From the NCBI RefSeq assembly GCF_000813145.1, contig NZ_BAZF01000002.1:186001-250000 (forward strand): 64,000 nucleotides of DNA, written 5' to 3'. Positions 44,011 through 53,446 of this stretch are shown here, in pieces. The translations under genes were made by a program, and so were the position numbers. The stretch is from Geobacter sp. OR-1. Its GTDB lineage: Bacteria; Desulfobacterota; Desulfuromonadia; Geobacterales; DSM-12255. Position 1 is the stretch's first letter; the number at the start of each line of letters is the position of its first letter. The notes under the pieces are model-generated. The model was given only the letters and a program-made list of their open reading frames with translations, made no database searches and had not been told where the DNA came from.

Positions 44011-44751
44011 ATGACTCTTATCGGGAAAATAGTGCTGGCCACGCTGGCTGTCAGCTTCATTTCGCTGGCAGGAGTCGTACTCATCCAGCTAAAGGATGCT
44101 GCCATGACATGGCTCCTCGGTTGTCTTGTCAGTTTCGCAGTAGGTGGATTACTCGGCGGTGCCTTCCTGCACCTATTCCCAGAGGCGGCTGAATCCGGCA
44201 ATACCAACCTCTTCACCCATGCCCTGATCGGAATCATCTTTTTCCTGTTCATGGAACGGTTTCTACGCTGGCGCCACTGCCACCAAGGGCGCTGCGAAGC
44301 CCACTCGTTTACCTATATCAACCTCGTTGGAGATGGGATTCACAACTTTATCGACGGCATGATTATCGCGGCCTCCTTTGTCCAAGATCCTAGACTGGGC
44401 TTGGCAACGACAGTGGCTGTTGCCGCCCATGAATTACCACAGGAACTGGGTGATTTCGCCATGCTGGTTTACGGTGGATTTGGAAAGAAGAAGGCACTGC
44501 TGCTCAATCTTCTTTCTGGCCTGGTCGCAGTATTTGGGGCTCTCCTCGCCTATTACCAAATGAACCATGTGACTTGGTTGAAAGACTTCCTCGTTCCGTT
44601 TACCGCCGGAGGCTTCATCTATCTGGCCCTGGTTGACATGGTTCCTGAACTGCACCGGAAGTCTTGCAGAGGCAAGACATTTGCACAAACAGCCGCTCTG
44701 CTGGCCGGTTTGGGGGTCATGGGAGGGCTGAAAATGTTATTCGATCATTGA
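44011..44751 (+). CDS. ZIP family metal transporter
   Basis: 246 residues, eight helices. Metal-binding helix residues are HNFIDGMIIAASF (helix 4) and AAHELPQELGDFAMLVYGG (helix 5), the diagnostic ZIP pair. A His-rich loop (RWRHCHQGRCEAHS) lies between helices 3 and 4. It imports divalent cations such as zinc or iron into the cytoplasm. Stand-alone on the plus strand between the HdrA-like and Hsp20 genes. Confidence 0.92.
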   Translation: MTLIGKIVLATLAVSFISLAGVVLIQLKDAAMTWLLGCLVSFAVGGLLGGAFLHLFPEAAESGNTNLFTHALIGIIFFLFMERFLRWRHCHQGRCEAHSFTYINLVGDGIHNFIDGMIIAASFVQDPRLGLATTVAVAAHELPQELGDFAMLVYGGFGKKKALLLNLLSGLVAVFGALLAYYQMNHVTWLKDFLVPFTAGGFIYLALVDMVPELHRKSCRGKTFAQTAALLAGLGVMGGLKMLFDH

Positions 44752-44894
44752 TCTCTGGATAAATATTCTACACAACGGCCCTAAAGGAGGTGAAGCCACA
44801 ATCAAGGGCTTGAAATGGAGTAAGGTCGCTACACGCATGACCTTGTCTGAATTTTCTGTGGAAAACACCTAAAACAAGGAAGGAGGTAATCAAC

Positions 44895-45344
44895 ATGAGA
44901 AGTTTGGATTTTTTGAGAGAAATGGACAATTTACGCAGGGAAATCAACCAGGCATTCCAGGGTTATGGCTTAATTCGTCCACTTGGAACCACATTCCTCT
45001 CACAGGGGACTTCACTACGTTTTCCTCTTATCAACATAAGTGAAGACAAAGAGCATGTATATGTTAATGCGCTCGTACCCGGAGTCAATCCGAAACAGAT
45101 CGACCTTACTGTGCTGAGAGATACCATCACCATCAGTGGCGAGCGGAAACCGTTTGAGGAACAGAAAGGTCAGATTGTGCATAGGTGCGAACTTTGTTCA
45201 GGAACGTTCTCAAGAACACTCGAACTGCCGGCTGATATCGACCCAAACAAGATTGAAGCCGAGTGCATTGATGGCATATTAAGCATTTGCCTTGCCAAGG
45301 CCGAACATGCAAAACCGAAAAAAATTGACATCAAACTTTCGTAA
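44895..45344 (+). CDS. Hsp20 small heat-shock protein, copy A
   Basis: 149 residues with an alpha-crystallin domain: PLINISEDKEHVYVNALVPG through TISGERKPFE to the IEAECIDGILSICLAKAE end. An extra pair of Cys (CELCSG) lies inside the domain. It is an ATP-independent chaperone that holds unfolded proteins. The ATG has a very strong AGGAAGGAGG site. Tandem with a second Hsp20 51 bases on. Confidence 0.92.
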   Translation: MRSLDFLREMDNLRREINQAFQGYGLIRPLGTTFLSQGTSLRFPLINISEDKEHVYVNALVPGVNPKQIDLTVLRDTITISGERKPFEEQKGQIVHRCELCSGTFSRTLELPADIDPNKIEAECIDGILSICLAKAEHAKPKKIDIKLS

Positions 45345-45395
45345 CCAGATGTCACCCATACTTAAAACGCTTCACGATGAAAGGAGGCTATCATC

Positions 45396-45794
45396 ATGGC
45401 AGACAAAAATATAACTGTACGCAATGAGGATAAAAGTGTCCATACTCGCGAGGAAACCAGGGCCAGCGAACGTTACATCAAACCATCGGTCAATATCATA
45501 GAGACAGAAAATGGGTTGACTTTGACCGCCGATATCCCCGGTGCCGCTAAAGAGACCGTCGATATCAATGTGGACAATGGGGTTCTGACTATAAACGCGC
45601 CGGCATCACGCAGTATGCCTGGTCAGCCTGTATATACCGAATTCGATCTGGCTCCATATTATCGCCAGTTCACCATCCCGGAAGCACTGGACTTAAACAA
45701 AGTTAAAGCAGAATTCGAATTCGGAATTCTGACCCTGCAGCTTCCTAAGAAAGAGGCGGCAAAACCGCACAAAATACAGATCAAGGCAGCGTAA
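45396..45794 (+). CDS. Hsp20 small heat-shock protein, copy B
   Basis: 132 residues; alpha-crystallin domain PSVNIIETENGLTLTADIPG, then INVDNGVLTINAPASRS and VKAEFEFGILTLQLPKKE with the C-terminal IQI tail. No Cys. Works with copy A as a hetero-oligomeric holdase, typical of paired Hsp20 genes. RBS AAAGGAGG. Followed by a strong terminator at 45831. Confidence 0.92.
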   Translation: MADKNITVRNEDKSVHTREETRASERYIKPSVNIIETENGLTLTADIPGAAKETVDINVDNGVLTINAPASRSMPGQPVYTEFDLAPYYRQFTIPEALDLNKVKAEFEFGILTLQLPKKEAAKPHKIQIKAA

Positions 45795-45830
45795 AACCTT
45801 GAGATGCAGTTATGCCTATGGTGTTCTGCC

Positions 45831-45860
45831 CTGAGGGTTGCAGACATATGCAACCCTCAG
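45831..45860 (+). terminator. Terminator after the Hsp20 pair
   Basis: CTGAGGGTTGCA pairs perfectly with TGCAACCCTCAG over six bases, 37 bases after the Hsp20 stop. The T run is short, but the stem is perfect. Confidence 0.7.
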
Positions 45861-45884
45861 CTATTGCCAATTTGGAACAACAGC

Positions 45885-46664
45885 ATGCCGATAAAAATAT
45901 TCCATCAATTACACATTACCAAGACCATTGTGTATTCACAGGTTCTTGTTTGTTTTTGGACATTTGTTATTTCCGTATCACTTATAGTGAACATTATGAT
46001 GAAGCAAACGGGTTTGCTCTGTGCAACTCACGCGGTCATCTGGCTTGGCGGCCTTATTTGTCTGTACATTGGGGCCACAATGATAAAGCGCCGAAGCCAA
46101 GAGTGCAATTTGGCTGAAAACGAACTGCGGCGAGTGAATGATCTGCTTGAATTTCAGGCTGCCACCGACTCTATGACCGGCATCTTCAACCGACGTAGAT
46201 TTTTGGAACTGCTTCAATTGGAAATTCAGGAATCAAAGCGTTATGGCGTTCCGCTGGTGCTCATTTTCTTTGACATCGATTACTTCAAGGAGATCAACGA
46301 CAAATATGGGCACGAAGCCGGAGACAGCGTATTACGTGAGCTAACCCAACTTGTTGCCAGTTTGATTCGCGAGGCAGATATCTTCGCACGCTTTGGTGGA
46401 GAAGAGTTTGTCATTCTAGCGCATAACAATGACGTCGATGCGGGATGCGAACTCGCCGAGAAAATCCGGAGTGCTGTTGATCAACATCGCTTTACAATAG
46501 TAGGCAGTGTTACCTGTAGCTTCGGCGTTAGCCAGTTTGAGTTTGGCGATACAGGTGAAAGTATTATCAAACGAGCTGATGAAGCCATGTATTCAGCCAA
46601 AAAAAGAGGAAGAAACCTGGTTGAAAATTTCTGTGACTGTCAACGAACTCTTTCATCAGGATAA
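45885..46664 (+). CDS. Membrane-anchored diguanylate cyclase (GGDEF)
   Basis: 259 residues from the ATG at 45885; a start at 45804 would place the terminator hairpin inside the gene. Two membrane helices (about 15-60) are followed by a coiled-coil linker (SQECNLAENELRRVNDLLEF). The GGDEF domain has DSMTGIFNRRRFLELL, IFFDIDYFKEINDKYGHEAGD and active-site RFGGEEFVIL, with the inhibitory RxxD site (READ) five residues before it. It makes c-di-GMP. Periplasmic sensor part is too short for a ligand domain. Confidence 0.88.
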   Translation: MPIKIFHQLHITKTIVYSQVLVCFWTFVISVSLIVNIMMKQTGLLCATHAVIWLGGLICLYIGATMIKRRSQECNLAENELRRVNDLLEFQAATDSMTGIFNRRRFLELLQLEIQESKRYGVPLVLIFFDIDYFKEINDKYGHEAGDSVLRELTQLVASLIREADIFARFGGEEFVILAHNNDVDAGCELAEKIRSAVDQHRFTIVGSVTCSFGVSQFEFGDTGESIIKRADEAMYSAKKRGRNLVENFCDCQRTLSSG

Positions 46665-46667
46665 AAT

Positions 46668-47438
46668 ATGTGCCTCATCGTTTTTGCACTTGAATGCCAT
46701 CCGAAATACCGTCTTGTCCTCGCTGCAAACCGTGACGAGTATTTCGAGCGCAAGACAATTTCCGCTGGATATTGGCCTGATAATCCTTCGATTTTAGCTG
46801 GCCGGGATTTACAATCAGGGGGAACGTGGCTGGGGGTGACGACAACAGGGCGACTGGCGGCGGCAACCAATTATCGTGACACGAAATGGCATGTCGAGAA
46901 TCCGCCGTCACGAGGTTTGCTTGTTGCTGAGTACCTGTCTGGCAATATGTCTCCGCCAGAGTATCTGGAAAACCTCAAAACAAGAAGCCACCGCTACGAA
47001 GGGTTCAACCTTCTTTTTGGGGATCATTCCGGCATGTACTACTATTCCAACCGAGGTGAGACTGAAAACATTGTATCATCAGGAATCCATGGACTAAGCA
47101 ATCATCTGCTCGACACTCCGTGGCCAAAGGTGACCGCCGCCAAGGAAAGACTCCTGGCTATTCTCAACAAAAATCCTGACGCCTCGGAAGAGTATTTTTC
47201 AGCGTTGGCAGATGAGACTCCTTTCCCTGATGATACGTTGCCTGATACCGGTGTCGGGATCAAGCGGGAGCGTTTTCTCTCTTCGATATTCATGACTAGC
47301 AGGACTTATGGAACCTGTTTCACAACACTTCTCATTATCGACAGAGAGGATGGATTTAGATTTGTAGAACGAAGCCATGATCCTCAGCGTTTGAGCAGCA
47401 CAACAGCAGAGTTCAGTTTCATGGTGCAAAAGTCGTAA
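46668..47438 (+). CDS. NRDE/TANGO2 family protein
   Basis: 256 residues beginning MCLIVFALE and carrying the family signature AANRDEYFER with the following GRDLQSGGTWLGV, then AATNYRD. The family has an N-terminal-nucleophile-like fold starting at Cys2 and is linked to haem trafficking in eukaryotes; the bacterial role is not settled. Starts four bases after the diguanylate cyclase stop, so likely co-transcribed. Confidence 0.88.
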   Translation: MCLIVFALECHPKYRLVLAANRDEYFERKTISAGYWPDNPSILAGRDLQSGGTWLGVTTTGRLAAATNYRDTKWHVENPPSRGLLVAEYLSGNMSPPEYLENLKTRSHRYEGFNLLFGDHSGMYYYSNRGETENIVSSGIHGLSNHLLDTPWPKVTAAKERLLAILNKNPDASEEYFSALADETPFPDDTLPDTGVGIKRERFLSSIFMTSRTYGTCFTTLLIIDREDGFRFVERSHDPQRLSSTTAEFSFMVQKS

Positions 47439-47508
47439 CCGTCAGGACGAAAGTAATTAGTCAAGGAAAGCTTTTAAATGTAAATAATTCCTGTTGAGGT
47501 GGTGAATC

Positions 47509-47949
47509 GTGGATAAAAAGGATAACGGTATAGAAATACAGATTAAGGTACCAAATCAAACCCGCTATTTGAGCCTTATAGGCCAAATAAGCGAAAATTT
47601 GATAAAGGGAATATGCCCGTTATCGGAAAAAAATGAATCCGATGCCAATATCATAAATGTAGTTACAACAGAGGCTGTAGTGAATGCAATTAAACATGCA
47701 AATGCCGATGACCGTGAAATGTCTGTAAAGATTATTATCAAGGTTTCCGACAAGGAACTTTCAATCAAAGTTTATGATAGTGGACAGGGTTTTGATCTGG
47801 ATACAATTCCCACTCCTGACTTAATTTCAGGCAGTCTTGATGAATCGGGACGTGGAATATTTATCATCAAGTCGTTGATGGATTCGGTTGTTTACAAAAA
47901 AGCAAATGGTGGGAACATACTGGAAATGAAGAAGATGTTGTCATGTTGA
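47509..47949 (+). CDS. Anti-sigma factor / RsbW-like serine kinase (HATPase fold)
   Basis: 146 residues from GTG with GAGGTGGTG before it. GHKL ATPase motifs are visible: N box VTTEAVVNAIKHAN, G1 KVYDSGQGFD, G2 ESGRGIFIIKSLMD and the final GGNILEMKK. This family binds sigma factors or phosphorylates anti-anti-sigma proteins. No partner STAS gene lies beside it. Base composition is lower in GC than its neighbours. Confidence 0.85.
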   Translation: MDKKDNGIEIQIKVPNQTRYLSLIGQISENLIKGICPLSEKNESDANIINVVTTEAVVNAIKHANADDREMSVKIIIKVSDKELSIKVYDSGQGFDLDTIPTPDLISGSLDESGRGIFIIKSLMDSVVYKKANGGNILEMKKMLSC

Positions 47950-48067
47950 TTTATTGTGCACAGTGTTATCGATTAGCAATGATTAAGCTGACAAATACTC
48001 CAAAGTCATTATTTTGTTTTTTTGACCTGTGTAAGGGTGAATTCTACCGAGAAAGGGAGGTAACACC

Positions 48068-48346
48068 ATGGATGAACGAACAAAGGAACTTATTGCTATC
48101 GGCGCATCGGTAGGAGCGCACTGCCAACCCTGCCTCACCTGGCACGTTGGAAAAGCTCGTGAAATGGGCATTGAAGATGATACTATACGTGAAGCAATTG
48201 AAATGGGTCATATGGTGGAAAAAGGCGCCATGAGCGCCATGCGGAAGTTTTCCGCCGATGTCCTTGCAACAAAGTCAGAATCCTCGGAAAGTAAAGTTTG
48301 TGAGGCATTGAAGTCGTTTGGTGTTCACGACGAGCACAGCGCGTGA
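48068..48346 (+). CDS. AhpD-like / carboxymuconolactone decarboxylase family protein
   Basis: 92 residues with the CxxC-x3-H motif HCQPCLTWHVGKARE of AhpD-type small peroxidase partners. Dimer or hexamer-forming, redox-active thiols; may detoxify peroxides or hold another catalytic role. A further Cys lies near the C-terminus (KVCEALKSFG). RBS AAAGGGAGG precedes the ATG. Likely a thiol stress protein matching the redox theme nearby. Confidence 0.85.
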   Translation: MDERTKELIAIGASVGAHCQPCLTWHVGKAREMGIEDDTIREAIEMGHMVEKGAMSAMRKFSADVLATKSESSESKVCEALKSFGVHDEHSA

Positions 48347-48421
48347 ATAAGAAGAGTAAGGCTTCATTGAATCCAAGCTAATGCGGACTTCGTACCAATG
48401 CAAGGAGTTTCATAAGGCGAT

Positions 48422-50161
48422 ATGACCGGTTGGACAGGAAAAATGCTCAATGTAGACCTGACGTCTGGTCGAATATGGCGTGAGAATATCCCCGTCGACT
48501 TCCTGCACCTGTATCTGGGTGGACGTGGGCTTGGTGTACGATTGATGCGGGATTATTATTCCCTTGCCCCGTTCGATTGCAATATGCAATTGGTCTTTGC
48601 CGTTGGTCCGCTATGTGGCACACAAGCGCCCACTTCTGCAAGGCTCTCTGTAATATCCAGATCGCCACTTACCGGCACTATCTTTGATTGCTCGGCAGGC
48701 GGACGCTTTGCATGGCGATTGAAAGCAGCCGGACTTGATGCAATAAGGATAACCGGCCGCAGTTCAACTCCTGTAGTCCTTTCTGTACAAGGGGAGAGTG
48801 TTGAGCTCAACCCGGCTAAATACCTCTGGGGGAAGTCGATCAAAGAAACAGTCGCGTCGCTGGCTGATCGTGGAAGCGTCGCAGCAATAGGCCCTGCTGG
48901 TGAGAATGGTGTCCTTTACGCCAACATCATGATGGGAGAAGGCAACTCGCTTGGGCGTGGTGGCCTTGGTGCCCTGATGGGGGCCAAGGGGCTGAAGGCA
49001 ATTGCTGTTAACGGCGATGCAAAGGTTACTGTTGCTGATCCTTCACATTTCGATCGTGCACGAAGCGACGTCATGAGACTTTTCAATGCTTCTCCGGTCA
49101 TATTCGGCGAACTGGGTATCGCCAGGTTTGGCACTCCGGCGTTAGTCGATATCATGAGGCAAAGGAGGATGGCCCCCACTGAGAACTTCACCAAAACAGT
49201 TTTTGAAGAATCTGGCAACTACTCCGGTCCGAAGATAAATCGGGATTACGAGGCAAAGAAGGATGGCTGCTACGGCTGTCCGATCCAGTGCAAGAAGAGC
49301 ACCCCGAATGGGGAGCATCTGCCGGAGTACGAAACAGTCTCTCATTTCGGCGGATTGAACGGAATTGCTGATCTTGCCTCCATTGTCAAAGCAAATACCC
49401 TGTGCAACGAGCTCGGCATGGACACCATCTCCGCCGCCGCCACCATCTCAGCATGGGGTGAGGCATTGGGGCGTTTCCCTGATGCCGAAGAGCTGCCGGG
49501 TCTGCTGGAAGACACCGCATTCAGGCGTGGTGCAGGCGAGCTGCTGGCGCTTGGTTCGAGGCGCTTGGCCGTAGAGCTTGGACGCCCGGAGCTCTCCATC
49601 AGCGTAAAGTCCCTTGAACTTCCCGCCTACGACCCTCGCGGCGCCTATGGCATGGCGCTTGCCTACTGCACCAGCAATCGTGGGGGGTGCCACCTGCGTG
49701 CCTACACTATTTCTCACGAGATCCTGCGTAAGCCGGTGCCCACTGACCGTTTTTCCTTCTCCGGAAAAGCGAGAATCATCAAGATCGCAGAGGATGCAAA
49801 TGCAGCAGTAGACTCACTGGTTGCCTGCAAGTTCTCTTTTTTCGGTGCGACCCTCGAAGAGTATGCCGGACTGCTGAGCGCAACCACCGGGTTAGAATAC
49901 TCTCCGCAGTCGCTGATTGAGATCGGCAATCGGATATGCATGACAGAACGTTTCTACAACGGCACAAACGGTTTTACAATAGCAGACGACAATTTGCCTG
50001 AGCGGTTCTTCGAAGAGGCCGGTTCAAGCGGTGAAGGGATCAAAGTACCTCCGATCGACCGAGCAAGGTTTGACGAGGAATTACAAAAATATTATCGGAT
50101 ACGAGGTCTTGACTCTCAAGGGGCCTTCCATGACTTTAATTGGCTGAAGAGACAACCATAA
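48422..50161 (+). CDS. aor: Aldehyde:ferredoxin oxidoreductase (tungsten/molybdenum)
   Basis: 579 residues, family length about 600. The N-terminal domain reads GWTGKMLNVDLTSGRIWREN and GGRGLGVRLM. The [4Fe-4S] Cys set is CYGCPIQCKK near residue 287 with a later Cys near 480, and the pterin-binding segments LGRGGLGALMGAKGLKAIAV and YDPRGAYGMALAYCTSNRGG are present. It oxidises aldehydes to acids using ferredoxin, with a W- or Mo-bispterin. Next to a CCG-domain protein, TatA and pterin-cofactor genes that may supply it. Confidence 0.94.
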   Translation: MTGWTGKMLNVDLTSGRIWRENIPVDFLHLYLGGRGLGVRLMRDYYSLAPFDCNMQLVFAVGPLCGTQAPTSARLSVISRSPLTGTIFDCSAGGRFAWRLKAAGLDAIRITGRSSTPVVLSVQGESVELNPAKYLWGKSIKETVASLADRGSVAAIGPAGENGVLYANIMMGEGNSLGRGGLGALMGAKGLKAIAVNGDAKVTVADPSHFDRARSDVMRLFNASPVIFGELGIARFGTPALVDIMRQRRMAPTENFTKTVFEESGNYSGPKINRDYEAKKDGCYGCPIQCKKSTPNGEHLPEYETVSHFGGLNGIADLASIVKANTLCNELGMDTISAAATISAWGEALGRFPDAEELPGLLEDTAFRRGAGELLALGSRRLAVELGRPELSISVKSLELPAYDPRGAYGMALAYCTSNRGGCHLRAYTISHEILRKPVPTDRFSFSGKARIIKIAEDANAAVDSLVACKFSFFGATLEEYAGLLSATTGLEYSPQSLIEIGNRICMTERFYNGTNGFTIADDNLPERFFEEAGSSGEGIKVPPIDRARFDEELQKYYRIRGLDSQGAFHDFNWLKRQP

Positions 50162-50239
50162 TCGCCCCTTCTTTGCAGCCTACTATCGATTACGAACACC
50201 TGGAGTATAATTTGAAACTGTAATTGGAGAGGTGATGTC

Positions 50240-51652
50240 TTGGATGTACCGAATTCATGTGAACACAAGAGCTCACATGAGATAATCCGAAGTGTCGTAG
50301 AGTTGTGCGGTGACTGCGACACCTGCCGTTACCTCATGGAAGAGACATGCCTGTTTTTCCCTGAGTTCTATAGACTCTGGGACAGGGAAAAGGAAAGTGG
50401 CATTCCCATTACTGAGGCGGAGTTGCGAAGCCTGGTTGAACTCTGTACTCTCTGTGGCCTTTGTCCTTGTCCCAAAATTGCCGCCGATCTGATGGAAGCA
50501 AAGAGTCGCTATATCGACCGGGAAGGACTGTCTCTGGCGGTCAGGATACTTACTGATGTTCCACGCCTCGCCCGTTTATGCGAAACCTTCCCGAAACTGA
50601 TTAACGCACTAACGTCGAATAAAGCTGTTGGTTTCCTGCTGCGAAAGGTGGCTCATATCCATCCCAAGCGGCAACTTATCAAAATCCCGGAGCAGAATTT
50701 TTTCCAATGGACAGCGCAGAAAGGTTTGACCTCCAGAAGGGATAATAGTCATAACGTAGCCTATTTTGCGGGTTGTTCCGCTGGCTACCTCTTCCCACAA
50801 ATAGGACAGGCAACGGTAGAGGTTTTGGAGCACAACGGCGTTAATGTGTACGTGCCGCCACAAGAATGCTGCGGTATGCCGCACCTTGTTGAGGGCGACC
50901 GTAATACCACGCTACGGCGGGTCCAAGCCAACATGGGAAATCTGCTGGAATCGCTTCAGGCAGGTGATGATCTGGTCTGCTCCTGCCCTACCTGTGGCTA
51001 TCTTATGAAGGTTCTTCTTAAGGAAAGGGCCTACTATTCAGAAGCATATCAGAGGTCGGTCAATGCCGGAGAGGATGAACTTAAAGTTCCGAAATCACCG
51101 CAAGGCCGTACAAGATTCAAGGTGCTCAAAAAATCCATGTATAAGGACATTCTGACGGATGACGGCTATTTTTCTTCACTTGACCCCATGAACCGCATCG
51201 ATCTGGCCGAGCATCTTTTTGATGCCGGTGAGTATCTGGCCCGGCTACATTCCGATGGCCGCTTAGATACCCGGTTCGCTCACATCCCTGAACGAATGGT
51301 CTACTTTGCCCCCTGCCACCAGAGAGAACAGAAGATCGGTAGTCCGTACCCGGATCTTCTAACGCTGATTCCAGGGATAACCATTGAACGAGTGGAAGGG
51401 ATGTACTGTTGCGGTATGGGGGGTAATTTCGGTTATAAGACCGGCTTCCACGAAAAATCACTTGAGTTAGGCAGTTCCCTGATGGATAAAATCCGAGAAC
51501 TTGCTCCTCAGTCGATAATTACTGACTGCATGAGTTGCCGGTTGCAGTTCAATCACGCGTTGCCCTATCCAGTCTTTCACCCGATGGAAATCCTTGCCCG
51601 TGGCTATTTGAACAGGCGCAACTCTCTGAGCAGGACAGATTCAGGCGAGTAA
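50240..51652 (+). CDS. CCG-domain iron-sulfur oxidoreductase (GlpC/HdrD type)
   Basis: 470 residues from TTG with GGAGAGGTG before it. N-terminal Cys groups ([15 protein letters not shown] and [10 protein letters not shown]) hold [4Fe-4S] clusters. Two CCG domains follow: [13 protein letters not shown] with QECCGMPHL, and [13 protein letters not shown] with [11 protein letters not shown]. It moves electrons between soluble carriers and membrane or disulfide substrates. Immediately after the aldehyde oxidoreductase, so it may take electrons from it; the partner is not shown by sequence. Confidence 0.88.
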   Translation: MDVPNSCEHKSSHEIIRSVVELCGDCDTCRYLMEETCLFFPEFYRLWDREKESGIPITEAELRSLVELCTLCGLCPCPKIAADLMEAKSRYIDREGLSLAVRILTDVPRLARLCETFPKLINALTSNKAVGFLLRKVAHIHPKRQLIKIPEQNFFQWTAQKGLTSRRDNSHNVAYFAGCSAGYLFPQIGQATVEVLEHNGVNVYVPPQECCGMPHLVEGDRNTTLRRVQANMGNLLESLQAGDDLVCSCPTCGYLMKVLLKERAYYSEAYQRSVNAGEDELKVPKSPQGRTRFKVLKKSMYKDILTDDGYFSSLDPMNRIDLAEHLFDAGEYLARLHSDGRLDTRFAHIPERMVYFAPCHQREQKIGSPYPDLLTLIPGITIERVEGMYCCGMGGNFGYKTGFHEKSLELGSSLMDKIRELAPQSIITDCMSCRLQFNHALPYPVFHPMEILARGYLNRRNSLSRTDSGE

Positions 51653-51776
51653 TGAACTTACAACCAGCCGTATAAAGACCGTTAAGCGAGAAATTTGTTG
51701 TTTGGCGTTATGCGTTTTTGGTATAACCAGCTCTACAATTTCAGAGCTTCACAGAACAGCCTATTGGAGGCTTCAC

Positions 51777-51950
51777 ATGTTCGGATTCGGCATGCCGGAA
51801 CTCGTTATCATTCTTGTCATCATGCTGGTGATCTTTGGTCCTGGCAAACTCCCTCAACTGGGTGCTTCACTTGGCGGCGCGATCAGAAGCTTCAAGAAGG
51901 CCGCAGAAGAAGAGCCCAAGCACATAAATCCCAAGGATGAAGAGAAATAG
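51777..51950 (+). CDS. tatA: TatA/TatE-type twin-arginine translocase subunit
   Basis: 57 residues from the ATG at 51777 (TTGGAGGC before it); a longer frame from 51702 has no family support. Single N-terminal helix [19 protein letters not shown] ending in the FGPGKLP hinge, amphipathic helix [17 protein letters not shown], short charged tail. It forms the protein-conducting pore for folded Tat substrates. Isolated from tatBC here. It may be dedicated to export of Mo enzymes such as the Tat-targeted reductase at 27.6 kb; that is inference. Confidence 0.9.
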   Translation: MFGFGMPELVIILVIMLVIFGPGKLPQLGASLGGAIRSFKKAAEEEPKHINPKDEEK

Positions 51951-51979
51951 GATTAATAGGAGCCGTACCAATCGCTGCA

Positions 51980-52576
51980 ATGACTAAACCTCTGGAATAT
52001 GACATAACCGGCGTCATCCTGATTGGCGGGAAGAGCCGTCGCATGGGGCGGGACAAGGCGTTCCTGGATGTTGCGGGCAAACCGCTCTTCGAACGCGTAT
52101 TGGAGGTTTTCCGCGAGAGCTTCGACCGGATCGTTCTGGTTGGGGACCGGGAAGAACGCTTTGCTGCCTACAATCTGCTGGTCGTGCCGGACATCTACCC
52201 CGGCAGTTCCCTGGGAGGTCTCTACACCGGCCTCTTTCATGCGGCAACCGAGTACGTCTTCGTTTCTTCCTGCGACCTCCCATTCCCTAACGCCGACATT
52301 CTCCGTCATCTCTGTTCCTTGAGGGATGGCGTCGACGCTGTGGTGCCAAGCATAGAGCACGGTTACGAACCCCTCTTCGCACTTTACTCGAAAAGCTGTC
52401 TTGGACCGATTAAAGCCCTTCTGGAAGCCGGTGAGTTCTGCGCCTACGCCTGGTATCCCCAGGTCAAGGTCAGATACGTCTCCGATGAAGAACTGGCTCA
52501 TATCGATAAGGCCGGAAGGGCTTTTCTGAACATAAACACCCCGGATGAATTTGCAGAAATAGGAGGAAAGCTATGA
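51980..52576 (+). CDS. mobA: Molybdenum cofactor guanylyltransferase
   Basis: 198 residues. Nucleotidyltransferase fold with ITGVILIGGKSRRMGRDKAFL, SSCDLPFPNADI and FLNINTPDEFAEI. It attaches GMP to molybdopterin to form the guanine dinucleotide (bis-MGD) used by DMSO-reductase family enzymes such as the reductase in this window. Followed by mobB with a four-base overlap. Confidence 0.93.
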   Translation: MTKPLEYDITGVILIGGKSRRMGRDKAFLDVAGKPLFERVLEVFRESFDRIVLVGDREERFAAYNLLVVPDIYPGSSLGGLYTGLFHAATEYVFVSSCDLPFPNADILRHLCSLRDGVDAVVPSIEHGYEPLFALYSKSCLGPIKALLEAGEFCAYAWYPQVKVRYVSDEELAHIDKAGRAFLNINTPDEFAEIGGKL

Positions 52577-53076
52577 CCGTAAATGCGGTTTCTTTCGTGG
52601 CAAAATCGGGCACCGGCAAAACTACCCTGTTGGAAAAGGTCATCGCCCGTCTCAAAGAACGTGGATACAGAGTTGGGGTCGTCAAACACGACGCCCACCG
52701 CTTCGACATCGATCATCCGGGCAAGGACAGTTACCGGTTGACTGCCGCTGGTGCCGACACCATGCTGATCTCATCTCCCGAGAAGCTGGCCATGGTGAAG
52801 AAACACGCCGAAGCGCCAGCCATCGAGGAAATTCTCTCTACCTATTTCACCGACGTGGATATCGTGCTTACTGAGGGGTTCAAGAAGAGCTCCATGCCGA
52901 AGATCGAACTCCACCGCAAAGAGCGGAGTGCGAGCCTTCTCTGCCGTGGTGAAGAGTTCGACCCGACATTAGTGGCGGTAGCCAGTGACGAACAACTGGA
53001 CCTGGACGTGCCGGTGCTCGATCTCAACGATCCACCCCAGGTTGCCGACTTCATCGAACAAAGCTTCCTGAAATGA
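52573..53076 (+). CDS. mobB: Molybdopterin-guanine dinucleotide biosynthesis adapter MobB
   Basis: 167 residues. P-loop SFVAKSGTGKTTLLEKVIARL at the start, then VVKHDAHRFDIDHPGKDSY with the family signature HDxH. GTP-binding adaptor that assists MobA and passes the cofactor on. Overlaps mobA (ATGA) and the next gene. Confidence 0.93.
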   Translation: MTVNAVSFVAKSGTGKTTLLEKVIARLKERGYRVGVVKHDAHRFDIDHPGKDSYRLTAAGADTMLISSPEKLAMVKKHAEAPAIEEILSTYFTDVDIVLTEGFKKSSMPKIELHRKERSASLLCRGEEFDPTLVAVASDEQLDLDVPVLDLNDPPQVADFIEQSFLK

Positions 53077-53423
53077 GCGCCCCCGGATCGGTAATTCAGG
53101 TACGTTCCAAGATCTGGCTGGAAATTAACGGCGAGCCGGTGTTCGGTCAGGGACGGGAAGAACTGTTGCGGCTGGTGCAGAAGAACGGCTCCATAAACGC
53201 CGCAGCAAAGGCGATGGGGATCACCTACCGCAAGGCGTGGACCTACATCGATGCTATGGAAAAGCGACTGGGGTTCCCTCTGGTGAACCGCCTGAAGGGT
53301 GGACCAGGCGGCGGTGAATCCACTCTAACCCCACAGGCGGAAATGTTTCTGGAAAAGTTCGACATCCTACGACAAGGGTTCAACGAAACAGTGAATCGGA
53401 AATTTATGGAACTCGACTTCTGA
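53073..53423 (+). CDS. ModE-like winged-helix protein (no molybdate domain)
   Basis: 116 residues equal to the N-terminal LysR-type helix-turn-helix of ModE: FGQGREELLRLVQKNGSINA, AKAMGITYRKAWTYIDAM, then LVNRLKGGPGGGESTLTP. The TOBE molybdate-binding part of full ModE is missing, as in many short members. It may regulate the pterin genes or Mo uptake. Overlaps mobB by four bases. Confidence 0.88.
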   Translation: MSAPGSVIQVRSKIWLEINGEPVFGQGREELLRLVQKNGSINAAAKAMGITYRKAWTYIDAMEKRLGFPLVNRLKGGPGGGESTLTPQAEMFLEKFDILRQGFNETVNRKFMELDF

Positions 53424-53446
53424 GACTATTAAGGAGGTATTTATAG

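Noticed and set aside
44810-44850. Heat-shock sigma-32 promoter before the Hsp20 pair
   Set aside because: CTTGAAA is present, but no matching -10 box at the right spacing was seen.
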